DNA of 64,000 bases from a virus, in the IMG/VR virus record IMGVR_UViG_3300027708_000022, positions 98,043 to 162,042 of that record; one strand, given 5' to 3'. Of this stretch, positions 48,785 through 56,511 are shown piece after piece (position 1 is the stretch's first letter; every line of letters starts with the position of its first letter). The position numbers were made by a program, and so were the translations under genes. The notes beneath the pieces were generated by a model. It made no database searches and was not told the DNA's origin. It saw nothing but the letters and a program-made list of their open reading frames with translations.

Positions 48785-49716
48785 TTAAACTCACACCCAA
48801 CCATGATTTCCGTAAGACAAGCCACAGTATTTATCTCAGAATCAGCTACGAATGCCTGTTTGTACTGATAATCAGCCAAAATAATTACGGCTTGTGGAAT
48901 ACTTTGTGGCTTTAAAACATCATACAGGTTATCATAGATTTTACGGAAGAATGTTGTTGCATCAATATCATTGCTAGCAACCCACTTACGAATAGCACCA
49001 AAGTCTTTGTCTTTGATGTATTTGATAATATCACCTATTGATACTTCCACTATATGTGCAAGAATGCCACTATCAATCTTACCAAACTGTGAGTACCTTT
49101 GTAACTCATTAATCACACGGCGAAAGTCTGGAAAGTGTTTCTTAACCAATTCGACAACAACCTTGTCCTCATACTCAATATTTTCACTTCGTAAAATTGA
49201 TTGAATTCTCTTAAAGAATTGAGTGGCCATCTGTGCCTTCTCATTGTTCTTTAGTGCAAAGTCAATAACTGCACAACGACTGTGCAAAGGGTCAATGATA
49301 CGATTCTTAAAGTTACAAGTGAAAATGAACGAGCAGTTACCAGCAAACTCTTCAATTGCATTACGCAAAGCAGGTTGGGTTGAATTTGGATTCAAGTAGT
49401 CAGCTTCATCAATGATGATGACCTTACGACCACCTGCAAGAGACATAGACGATGCAAAGTTTTTAATCTTCACACGAAATGTATCAATACCAGATTCATC
49501 CGAACCGTTAATGACCAGATAATCACAACCAATTTCTTCACACATGGCTTTAGCAACTGTAGTTTTACCTACACCTGCACCACCAGCTAGAAGAAGGTTG
49601 GGTATATTACTTTGCGTGACATACTCCTGAAACGGTGTTTTCAACCGTTCAGGAAGAATACAGTCAGCAATCTTTTTAGGACGGTATTTCTCCGTAAATA
49701 ATAAATGTTCCATCAT
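48781..49716 (-). CDS. 44: Clamp-loader ATPase (T4 gp44)
   Basis: 311 residues. GGAGVGKTTVA is Walker A, VIIIDEADYL Walker B, and FTCNFKNRI with RCAVIDF the sensor 1/SRC-like region. It loads the clamp onto DNA with gp62. It starts just 30 nt from the end of the 66-residue gene upstream. Confidence 0.93.
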   Translation of the reverse strand: MMEHLLFTEKYRPKKIADCILPERLKTPFQEYVTQSNIPNLLLAGGAGVGKTTVAKAMCEEIGCDYLVINGSDESGIDTFRVKIKNFASSMSLAGGRKVIIIDEADYLNPNSTQPALRNAIEEFAGNCSFIFTCNFKNRIIDPLHSRCAVIDFALKNNEKAQMATQFFKRIQSILRSENIEYEDKVVVELVKKHFPDFRRVINELQRYSQFGKIDSGILAHIVEVSIGDIIKYIKDKDFGAIRKWVASNDIDATTFFRKIYDNLYDVLKPQSIPQAVIILADYQYKQAFVADSEINTVACLTEIMVGCEFK

Positions 49717-49745
49717 TCACAAACTCCATAATATAAAATAAAAAC

Positions 49746-49946
49746 TCAGAAACCACGATTCATACTAGCAACAACATCAAGGTAAGGTTCTTCAACAGTC
49801 CATGTATTGTTACCAATGCCATAGATTGCAGTTACTTTCTCTTCTTCTTCATTTAGAATTTCAAAAACACTAATCACATGGTCAGGGTTAATGGCGATGG
49901 AATCTGTAGCATTACCCTTGAAGCTATTTGTAAAGTAGACTAGCAT
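49746..49946 (-). CDS. Conserved 66-residue protein between 45 and 44
   Basis: Small strand-rich protein: LVYFTNSFKGNATDSIAINPDHV, then KVTAIYGIGNNTWTVEEPYLD. It lies 1 nt from the clamp gene stop and is in the 45-44-62 operon. No function is known. Confidence 0.6.
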   Translation of the reverse strand: MLVYFTNSFKGNATDSIAINPDHVISVFEILNEEEEKVTAIYGIGNNTWTVEEPYLDVVASMNRGF

Positions 49947-49947
49947 A

Positions 49948-50631
49948 TTAAGCCTTTGTAAAAGTAGAACCAGTCTCAGTAGAGACCCAGTACTGAAGGT
50001 TTACAGTCTTGTGTTTGAAATTTGAAATGCCTTTTGATGAGATTTGAACATCATATCCACCGGAAAGCAACTTTGCAATATGCTCTGTCTTAAAGATGAA
50101 ACGGAACTTATCACCATTACCAGCAGAAACTTCAAGTGCATCAGTGTGTGCTGAGCTATCTGCACTATCAAATGTCAACAAAGTGACTTTCTCACCATCA
50201 GATTCAACAGCAAGTTGTGGTGAACCAAGAGCACCGGCTGCATTCATAACCCATTTGAAATCTTCATCAGACAATGTGAATGAGACCTCTGGATCAGGCA
50301 TGGCCAATTCTCTATCAGGTGGTGAATTGATGGAACTTGGCTCACAGAAACGATATCGAATCTTACTGCGACCTTTGTTGCCAACAATCTTAACTTCTTT
50401 CTCTGAAAACTCAAAGGTTGGGGCATCTTTGTGTAGAGAAACAACAGACAAAAATTTGTTCAAATCATAGATACCAAACTCATTTGGAACATCTTCTTTG
50501 ATTGTAACCTGAGCAAGAATGTTCTTACCAGAAGAAATTGTCTTTAAAACATTACCTTTCTTAAAAAGGATACCTTGGTTAATCTTACCAAAGTTTTTCA
50601 ATACTTCAATTGTATCCGTAGATAACTGCAT
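49948..50631 (-). CDS. 45: Sliding clamp (T4 gp45)
   Basis: 227 residues from ATG 50631, which has GGAG at good spacing (ATG 50643 is weaker). QLSTDTIEVLKNFGKINQGI opens the fold, and the two-domain clamp pattern follows, with LLTFDSADSSAHTDALEV and an FRFIFKTEHIAKLL stretch. Acts as a processivity ring and, with gp55, as the late transcription activator. Promoter at 50661-50689. Confidence 0.92.
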   Translation of the reverse strand: MQLSTDTIEVLKNFGKINQGILFKKGNVLKTISSGKNILAQVTIKEDVPNEFGIYDLNKFLSVVSLHKDAPTFEFSEKEVKIVGNKGRSKIRYRFCEPSSINSPPDRELAMPDPEVSFTLSDEDFKWVMNAAGALGSPQLAVESDGEKVTLLTFDSADSSAHTDALEVSAGNGDKFRFIFKTEHIAKLLSGGYDVQISSKGISNFKHKTVNLQYWVSTETGSTFTKA

Positions 50632-50660
50632 AATATACTCCATATTGTAATTGAAACACC

Positions 50661-50689
50661 ATTATACTACATCACTTTATAAATTGCAA
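50661..50689 (-). promoter_or_regulatory. Sigma70-like promoter for the clamp operon
   Basis: TTGCAA (50689-50684), 17 nt, TATAAT (50666-50661) on the minus strand, followed by GG. It lies partly inside the 3' end of the dNMP kinase gene (stop at 50672). Confidence 0.65.
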
Positions 50690-51280
50690 TACTCTTTCTA
50701 CATCTTTGCCTAAGTCTTGAATCGTACCATTGTTGGTAATCGTGTAATCAAATTCACAGCCTACCCAATCCCATTCCGATTTATGGATAAGTTCATGCAA
50801 CATGAACTTGGTTCTTTCGGTATCTAATTGAATTTTTTCTAAATGTTTAAACCAATCTGGATCTACACCACGTTTGACACGAATAACGATACCACCATTG
50901 TCTTGGATGTATTTAATTTCATTTTGAAATCGAACATCAGTAACAACTACATCTTTACCTTTTGCACGGTTCAGTAACGAAATGACCCAAATATCTTTAT
51001 GAAAGACCTCACGACCTGCCTCGGTGCCCATCTTCTGTAAAGCTTCACGAGGAGTAAATTCACGGCCGAATTTTTCACTCCAATAGGAATCAGGTTCTTC
51101 ACGCCACTTTCGGCTCATCTCGGTATCTCCCTCAAGGAGTTCCCGAGACCAACCAAACATTACTGCACAAGCATCTTTAAGTGGTTTGGCGAAACTGTCT
51201 TTGATGAAACCCTTTTGTTCAAGAATATCACCGACAGTTCCCTTGCCTGATCCGATAAAACCAACCAAACCAATTATCAT
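50672..51280 (-). CDS. 1: Deoxynucleoside monophosphate kinase (T4 gp1)
   Basis: 202 residues. GFIGSGKGTVGDIL is the P-loop, FAKPLKDACAVMFGW and TPREALQKMGTEAGR are motifs of the phage dNMP kinase family, and VVVTDVRFQNEI is the later acidic region. It phosphorylates dGMP, dTMP and often modified dCMP to diphosphates for NDP kinase. Confidence 0.9.
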   Translation of the reverse strand: MIIGLVGFIGSGKGTVGDILEQKGFIKDSFAKPLKDACAVMFGWSRELLEGDTEMSRKWREEPDSYWSEKFGREFTPREALQKMGTEAGREVFHKDIWVISLLNRAKGKDVVVTDVRFQNEIKYIQDNGGIVIRVKRGVDPDWFKHLEKIQLDTERTKFMLHELIHKSEWDWVGCEFDYTITNNGTIQDLGKDVERVLQFIK

Positions 51281-52092
51281 AATTTACCAGTATACTGAGC
51301 AACAGCAGGCATATTACCGCTAAAGGCATATGAACCAATATGTTGTAGTTTCATCCATGGGCATAGGTGAATCTTACCACCAATCTTACGCCACATTTGG
51401 CAGAACATATAGTCCTCTGACAGGTACCTTTCACTACCACCGCCTGTGATAGATTCTTTGGTGTCAATTACTGTATCAAAGTAAGCATGAATGTATCGTG
51501 AACCATCAAAGTTAGCCTGACCAACATGATCTGGTTTATATTTGATAAGTGGGTATGCTTCTTGCATCATATCAAATACATGACGTTTAATCAGCATATG
51601 TCCTGTACCAATCTCCATCACTTCTAATGGGTCTGATACTTGAAATGATTGTGTGCCTTTTACTACATTGAAAACATATTCACCAACCAACTCTTGCAAT
51701 GTTCCGGGATCCATTTCAGGATGTGCTCTTGCTGCAGCAGCAATATTACCCCAATTAATAGATTTCTTGGGATATGGACCACCAACAACATCTTTATCTA
51801 GAGCTAAAAGTGCAAGAACATCTTGTGGTGAGTAATGAATATCTGAGTCGATGAATAACAAATGAGTATATCCTGAACGGAGAAACTCATCAACTAGGTA
51901 ATTACGAGCGCGGGTAATAAGTGATTCATTAAACAAAAAGGAGAATCGTGTTTCGATTCCATACTTGTTAAATGTTGTTTGTAAATCTAAACAGGACTTC
52001 ATATAAAGTCCATGTGCCATACCGCCGTACATGGGTGTGGCAATAAAAATTTTATTCTTTTTTAATTCTTCAATATTGACTTGAATTTCCAT
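51277..52092 (-). CDS. Glycosyltransferase-like protein
   Basis: 271 residues from ATG 52092 (a longer frame would begin at 52152 with an unlikely hydrophobic leader). IFIATPMYGGMAHG, RARNYLVDEFL and LLFIDSDIHYSP (DxD) are GT-A features, and AHGLYMKSCLDL is also conserved. It lies in the nucleotide/replication region, overlapping the dNMP kinase by 4 nt. Possible role: modifying phage DNA bases or a surface glycan. Confidence 0.7.
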   Translation of the reverse strand: MEIQVNIEELKKNKIFIATPMYGGMAHGLYMKSCLDLQTTFNKYGIETRFSFLFNESLITRARNYLVDEFLRSGYTHLLFIDSDIHYSPQDVLALLALDKDVVGGPYPKKSINWGNIAAAARAHPEMDPGTLQELVGEYVFNVVKGTQSFQVSDPLEVMEIGTGHMLIKRHVFDMMQEAYPLIKYKPDHVGQANFDGSRYIHAYFDTVIDTKESITGGGSERYLSEDYMFCQMWRKIGGKIHLCPWMKLQHIGSYAFSGNMPAVAQYTGKL

Positions 52093-52164
52093 AGTGTATC
52101 CATAAAATAAAAAAAGGAGAGATACTAATATATATCTCTCCTTGCTCAACAAAACGCCGTTAAA

Positions 52165-52437
52165 TTAGGCGAATGTTGATTCACCGCTATGACGTAATGC
52201 CATAATACCTGCGGCAACCATACGTTTAGTTGGTGTGCCGAGGCGATAGAAAGAAACTTTCTCACCATTGGTGTTGATTCGGTTGTTCAGGTAAATTGCA
52301 TGACCTTCTTTACGCAAATCATTGACAGTAGCGCTTGGGTTTTTTACACCAAACTTAGCAGCCATCTGATTGGCGGTAAGTGTGTTGTATGTGCTGTCTT
52401 TGGTCAGGTAAGAGAGGACTTTTGATTTTGCTGACAT
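52165..52437 (-). CDS. Winged-helix-like DNA-binding protein
   Basis: 90 residues from ATG 52437, which avoids overlap with the hairpin region (a longer frame starts at 52473). SKVLSYLTKDSTYNTLTANQMAAKFGVKN, in short pieces, forms a helix-turn-helix (TANQMAAKFGVKNPSATVNDLRK), followed by a beta wing (VSFYRLGTP). It is likely a small regulator. Transcription could come from the promoter at 52519, but a terminator hairpin lies in between. Confidence 0.6.
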   Translation of the reverse strand: MSAKSKVLSYLTKDSTYNTLTANQMAAKFGVKNPSATVNDLRKEGHAIYLNNRINTNGEKVSFYRLGTPTKRMVAAGIMALRHSGESTFA

Positions 52438-52471
52438 TGTATAACTCCATAATTTAAAATGAATCACTTGC

Positions 52472-52515
52472 AAAAAAATCTTATCTGAGGTGTGATTCGA
52501 ACCTCTAGATAAGAT
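52472..52515 (-). terminator. tRNA T-arm-like hairpin with T7 tail
   Basis: On the minus strand a 9-bp stem (52507-52515 with 52478-52486), one bulged base (52506), a 4-bp inner stem GAGG/CCTC (52502-52505 with 52487-52490) and an 11-nt loop starting TTCGAAT are followed by seven T (52472-52478). This is a strong intrinsic terminator. The sequence GAGGTTCGAATCACACCTC resembles a tRNA T arm. Directly upstream lies the promoter at 52519-52550. Confidence 0.72.
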
Positions 52516-52518
52516 ACC

Positions 52519-52550
52519 ATTATATCATAAAGAATACTCATGTGTGGCAG
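52519..52550 (-). promoter_or_regulatory. Promoter of the TTGCC(A/G)-N20-TATAAT group, directly before a terminator
   Basis: CTGCCA (52550-52545), 20 nt, TATAAT (52524-52519) on the minus strand with TGA before and GG after. Predicted initiation falls within a few bases of the hairpin at 52515, so a transcript of about 45 nt is expected unless polymerase reads through to the winged-helix gene. CTCATG/CATGAG flanks the -35 box. Confidence 0.6.
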
Positions 52551-52566
52551 ACATGAGCATCATTAC

Positions 52567-53769
52567 CTAGAAAGGAATTTCTTCTGAAGGTTTAACTTCT
52601 TCGGCAACAACCGTTTGTGCCAAAATGGATTCGGTATTTGCACCTGCATCAACTTTCGTATACAGGTCAAGGAAAGACATTTTGGTATCGTCATCAAAAC
52701 GATTCAAGCACAACTCAATGGCTTTCATTCGATTACCGAATACACCATAAGTTTTTGAAATATGCACCAAACGGCGAGTAGAAATCACTTCATCAACTCC
52801 GCCTTCTACGAAAGTTTTACGAATCACATCTGCCCAAGTAACAAGTTTCTCGGCAAATTCATCATCGGCTTTACCAAATGATGTTAATTCTTTCTTGATA
52901 ATCTTACGCTCAACGGCAACTGGAGGCCAGTCTTGTTCGTATGTATTAAGGAATCGTTCAAGGAAGGCTTCGTTAAGGACATTGGTGAACATATAACGAC
53001 CATCTTCTGAACCTTTACCTTTTGTATTTGCAGTAGCAACAATGGTAAAACCTTCAGCAGGAACCACATTCTCATTCTTCTTTTTCAACAAGAATGGTTT
53101 GCCTTCAAGTACACGCTGCAAGCAGGAAAGGTTCTGAGCACCGTAATCAATTTCATCAATACACAATACAGCACCTTGACGAGCAGCAACCGTAACCGGG
53201 CCGTCACGCCATTCCATCTGACCGTTAATCAGAATAAAGTTACCAAGTAAATCACTTTCATCGGTTTCAGGTGTCATTGAAACGCAAATAAACTTGCGAC
53301 CAACTTTGGCACAAGCTTGCTCAACAGACATTGTTTTACCATTACCTGAATGACCAGTAATGAAGATTGGATAAAATTGGTTTGATGAAATGATTTTCAA
53401 CAAGTCATCATAGTTACCAAACGGCACATAATTTTTGTATACCTTGGGAACCAGATTTTCTGTTTCAAGGTCGGTAACAATATTCGCAATACGATTACCA
53501 ACAACCGGTTGGATTTCTGTTTGTTTCGGCATCTTAATAACCTGTGCTGTCATATCAATTGTAGCTGCGGCAGGCACAGCGCTAAAATTAGGGACTCGAT
53601 ACAAACCACGACCAACTCGATTCGATTCTTCCCGTGTAAACCAAGGTGCTGAAGAAATACCAATTTCTGAGCAAATCTGTTTAATTTCAGATTTGGTTAC
53701 GGTATCTTTACCGAGGTTTGTAAGCAAAGCGAAAAACTTCTCACGGACTTCAATTTTAGTGGTACGCAT
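52567..53769 (-). CDS. cobS: CobS-like AAA+ ATPase (MoxR-type)
   Basis: 400 residues. TGHSGNGKTMSVEQ is Walker A, VLCIDEIDYG Walker B, and FTIVATANTKGKGSEDGRY the sensor 1 region with the CobS/MoxR insert. An N-terminal winged-helix-like region (TVTKSEIKQICSEIG) precedes it. CobS-like ATPases in T4-like cyanophages partner the VWA protein next to them (53855-56179); action on a metal-chelatase-like or protein-remodelling complex is inferred. Promoter TTGACA-N18-TATAAT at 53799-53828. Confidence 0.88.
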   Translation of the reverse strand: MRTTKIEVREKFFALLTNLGKDTVTKSEIKQICSEIGISSAPWFTREESNRVGRGLYRVPNFSAVPAAATIDMTAQVIKMPKQTEIQPVVGNRIANIVTDLETENLVPKVYKNYVPFGNYDDLLKIISSNQFYPIFITGHSGNGKTMSVEQACAKVGRKFICVSMTPETDESDLLGNFILINGQMEWRDGPVTVAARQGAVLCIDEIDYGAQNLSCLQRVLEGKPFLLKKKNENVVPAEGFTIVATANTKGKGSEDGRYMFTNVLNEAFLERFLNTYEQDWPPVAVERKIIKKELTSFGKADDEFAEKLVTWADVIRKTFVEGGVDEVISTRRLVHISKTYGVFGNRMKAIELCLNRFDDDTKMSFLDLYTKVDAGANTESILAQTVVAEEVKPSEEIPF

Positions 53770-53798
53770 TTAAAACTCCAAATTTCACTAGAACTTCC

Positions 53799-53828
53799 AT
53801 TATACAATAAGATAGTACTGCCTGTCAA
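53799..53828 (-). promoter_or_regulatory. Sigma70 promoter of the CobS-like gene
   Basis: Consensus TTGACA (53828-53823), 18 nt, consensus TATAAT (53804-53799) on the minus strand, then GG. The best match to the bacterial consensus in the window. Confidence 0.75.
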
Positions 53829-53834
53829 GGCCTT

Positions 53835-53852
53835 TGTTGTAAAAATACAACA
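53835..53852. terminator. Hairpin after the CobT-like gene
   Basis: TGTTGTA (53835-53841) pairs with TACAACA (53846-53852) over a 4-A loop, immediately after the CobT-like stop codon. No T run follows on the minus strand, so its role as terminator is doubtful. Confidence 0.35.
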
Positions 53853-53854
53853 GT

Positions 53855-56179
53855 CTAGGCAGCAATACCATCAATGAACCGGTTAACCATCACTCGATTA
53901 ACTTGTTTCTTTTTGTTCATTTTCATAAACGCATTTTTCAATTTACTTGCCGTAACAGCACCAGTAACCGACAATTCATCATCTTCAATACCCAATTCTG
54001 AACCACCAGGCATCATAAAGAATGCATCATAACCAGGATTGAAAGATTCAAGGAACTTTTCACTCTTCAGTTTCTTACTTAAACTCTGAACAAATTCAGA
54101 ACGGTGATATTGCCAATGTGTATACTGAAAATCTTCATTGCAAATCTGTTTAATAGTACGACCTTTTTTATCGTAGTATTTGTTTGTAATAGAGATTGCT
54201 AAATTACGACCAGTTTCAGTAATAAAGAAACCAAAAATCTTAGCACCAGTCACAGCACGGAACCAATCAAAAATTGCAACACGCAAACTATCATCAATAT
54301 TGTAATGACTTTCGTTGTAATGAAAGTCAAGTTTGATTTGCAACTTTGAATCACGGTCTTTAATGTAAATATTCTCAATACGTGCTTGAAACCGTTTTGC
54401 TTCATATGGCAATTTGTTAAAATCTGTTTTTGACACCTCACGAGATTTAGTAACAAAATCGGCAGTATCAGCATCACCGTCATGTACGATTACAAGGTTA
54501 ACCAAATCAAGGTTGTTCATTTTGCGGAATTGTTTTGTAATTGAACCAAGAGCAACCATTGCCTGAACCAAAGGAGTATTACCCATAGATTCAGTAATAG
54601 GGATACCATGGCGAGATCCAGAATTATAAGCACTACGTAGAGCAATCATATTGCGAACAGCACCATTAAATTCAGCACCACTCATTTTAGAATTGAGGTA
54701 CTCTCGCAGATAAACTGGTTGCAAGTACAAAGAACCTTCTTCATAAGTAAAACCAGATTCTGGTGCTTGGCCTTTAAAATCAAATTTGCGAGCCGTTTGT
54801 GAATCGCCGAAACCATACACGACAAATGGAATATTCACTTTACGGCAGAACATGGTAAGAACCAAAATCTGTTCAATAGAAGCACCCATATTACCACGCA
54901 TAGAACCAGAGCAATCAAGCAACAGAACCAGTCCATGTGATTTGCCTTTTGGCACTCGCATGATTTTTTTGAAAATGTTATCTTCAACTTTATACTTGTA
55001 AAGTTTACCAATATCAATATCACCTGTGTTGGACACTTTGGCCTTTGCATATGACCGAGCAGCTTTCTTCATTTCAAATTCTTTTGCAAGCAGACCAATG
55101 TACCGGTCATTTTTCAATTTGAATTCTTTTACCAATGCATTACATTCAGCAACCTTTTGTTCTCTTTTATCAAAATAAAATTCATGCAAATGCTGATGCA
55201 CAACCTTAGCTGGTGTAACAATTTTTTCCAAATCTACTTGTGGAATTTTAGTATAAACAAAGGGACGGCATTTTTCATTAACCAGTTCCACTTCTTTATT
55301 GCGAAAGGCTTCATCTGTGGTGCAAACAGGTTCAAAATCATCATCAACATTTGGCTTTGAATCTTTGACACGATTCAATACAGAACCTTGTTGGTCGCCA
55401 GATTCACCTTCACCGTTTTCACCATCACCATCTTCTTCCGATTCTTCATCAGAATCACCAGATTTGTCAGAGGATTCAGCATCGCCGTCATCCGATTCTT
55501 CACCATCTTCACCAGAAGAAGAATCATCAGAATCGTAATCTGAGGAATCCGAATCACTATCATCAAATTCAGATTCACCGTTTGGATCAGGCAAGAAAAA
55601 TTGTTGTTGTGTTTCAAATTGCTCATCTTTCGAGTAACCGAAAACAACTTCAGTAACACGAACAACATCTTCCCATGTTTCACAATCTTCCACATCATTG
55701 ACCATTTTCACTTCTTCATCGGTGAAATTGATAACAATGGTGCCAGCAGATTTGGTGTAAATGTTTAAACGGTCGATGAATGATAATTCATTAACGTCAC
55801 GGGTTTTAATACCGAAGAAGTCACGGTCTAAAAGGCTTTGGTAACCTTTGACGAAAGACTGGCGAATGCCAGGATATTTGCGTTTGATTTTCTTTTCAAT
55901 ACGGGCATCTTCAACAACATTCAAGAAGCCTTTGAAATTACGACCACGACCTGAGATAGCATCATGCCATCCTTCAGCAGGTGTATATCGTGCATGACCA
56001 ACTTCATGACCTAGCAACAGGTCGTACAAATCGCCCGACATATCTTTCCAAATAGGACAGTATAAAATACGATTCGTTGGATCAAACCTTGCCGTAGAGA
56101 TTTTATCATGTACGATAGTCAGGTTTTCGGTGGCAAGTAATTTTGCCAATTGCGATTTCGTTTCAACAGTAAATGTCAT
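53855..56179 (-). CDS. cobT: CobT-like VWA protein with HExGH metallopeptidase motif
   Basis: 774 residues. An N-terminal domain contains HEVGHARY (His58, Glu59, His62), as in zinc peptidases. Residues 200-265 are a Ser/Asp/Glu-rich linker. The C-terminal part is a von Willebrand A domain with the MIDAS motif LLDCSGSMRGN (about 420-430). This is the CobT type of partner for the CobS-like ATPase. The metallopeptidase motif suggests it may do proteolysis as well; targets are unknown. Promoter at 56208-56236. Confidence 0.82.
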   Translation of the reverse strand: MTFTVETKSQLAKLLATENLTIVHDKISTARFDPTNRILYCPIWKDMSGDLYDLLLGHEVGHARYTPAEGWHDAISGRGRNFKGFLNVVEDARIEKKIKRKYPGIRQSFVKGYQSLLDRDFFGIKTRDVNELSFIDRLNIYTKSAGTIVINFTDEEVKMVNDVEDCETWEDVVRVTEVVFGYSKDEQFETQQQFFLPDPNGESEFDDSDSDSSDYDSDDSSSGEDGEESDDGDAESSDKSGDSDEESEEDGDGENGEGESGDQQGSVLNRVKDSKPNVDDDFEPVCTTDEAFRNKEVELVNEKCRPFVYTKIPQVDLEKIVTPAKVVHQHLHEFYFDKREQKVAECNALVKEFKLKNDRYIGLLAKEFEMKKAARSYAKAKVSNTGDIDIGKLYKYKVEDNIFKKIMRVPKGKSHGLVLLLDCSGSMRGNMGASIEQILVLTMFCRKVNIPFVVYGFGDSQTARKFDFKGQAPESGFTYEEGSLYLQPVYLREYLNSKMSGAEFNGAVRNMIALRSAYNSGSRHGIPITESMGNTPLVQAMVALGSITKQFRKMNNLDLVNLVIVHDGDADTADFVTKSREVSKTDFNKLPYEAKRFQARIENIYIKDRDSKLQIKLDFHYNESHYNIDDSLRVAIFDWFRAVTGAKIFGFFITETGRNLAISITNKYYDKKGRTIKQICNEDFQYTHWQYHRSEFVQSLSKKLKSEKFLESFNPGYDAFFMMPGGSELGIEDDELSVTGAVTASKLKNAFMKMNKKKQVNRVMVNRFIDGIAA

Positions 56180-56207
56180 AGTACGCTTTTTCTCATTAAG
56201 AACAACC

Positions 56208-56236
56208 AGTATAACACAATCCTACTTGGATTGCAA
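56208..56236 (-). promoter_or_regulatory. Sigma70-like promoter of the CobT-like gene
   Basis: TTGCAA (56236-56231), 17 nt, TATACT (56213-56208) on the minus strand, then GG. The -35 box lies inside the last codons of the 68-residue gene. Confidence 0.65.
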
Positions 56237-56428
56237 GGACTTTATATAGTCTGTAAGTTGTTGATTTAATTGAGGATTCTTACAGACTTCACTAAGGATA
56301 TCTTTAATACCGTGAGTCTGAAATGCATCCATAACGTCATGGATACAGGAGAAATAATGCATTTCCTGCTGTTCCAGTAATGTGTGGGAATAATCTTCTG
56401 AGGGTGCAAATTGAATTGTATCGTTCAT
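56222..56428 (-). CDS. 68-residue hypothetical acidic protein
   Basis: Starts MNDTIQFAPSEDYSHTLLEQQEMH and is mostly helical (FSCIHDVMDAFQTHGIKDILSEV). It has its own promoter (56452-56479) and an AGGAG ribosome site. A free-standing early gene of this size with a strong promoter is a candidate host-takeover protein, but this is speculation. Confidence 0.55.
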   Translation of the reverse strand: MNDTIQFAPSEDYSHTLLEQQEMHYFSCIHDVMDAFQTHGIKDILSEVCKNPQLNQQLTDYIKSLQSK

Positions 56429-56451
56429 GTATATCTCCTATCAATGCAACC

Positions 56452-56479
56452 AGTATAACACAACTGGTCACCATGTCAA
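56452..56479 (-). promoter_or_regulatory. Sigma70-like promoter
   Basis: Consensus TTGACA (56479-56474), 16 nt, TATACT (56457-56452) on the minus strand, followed by GG. It precedes the 68-residue gene by 24 nt. Confidence 0.65.
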
Positions 56480-56511
56480 GGCAATAATTGATTTGTTGCT
56501 TATTTACAACA

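Noticed and set aside
52472-52515. tRNA gene
   Set aside because: Only a T-arm-like segment is present; no D arm, anticodon arm or acceptor stem of the proper length was found, and the T7 tail fits a terminator.
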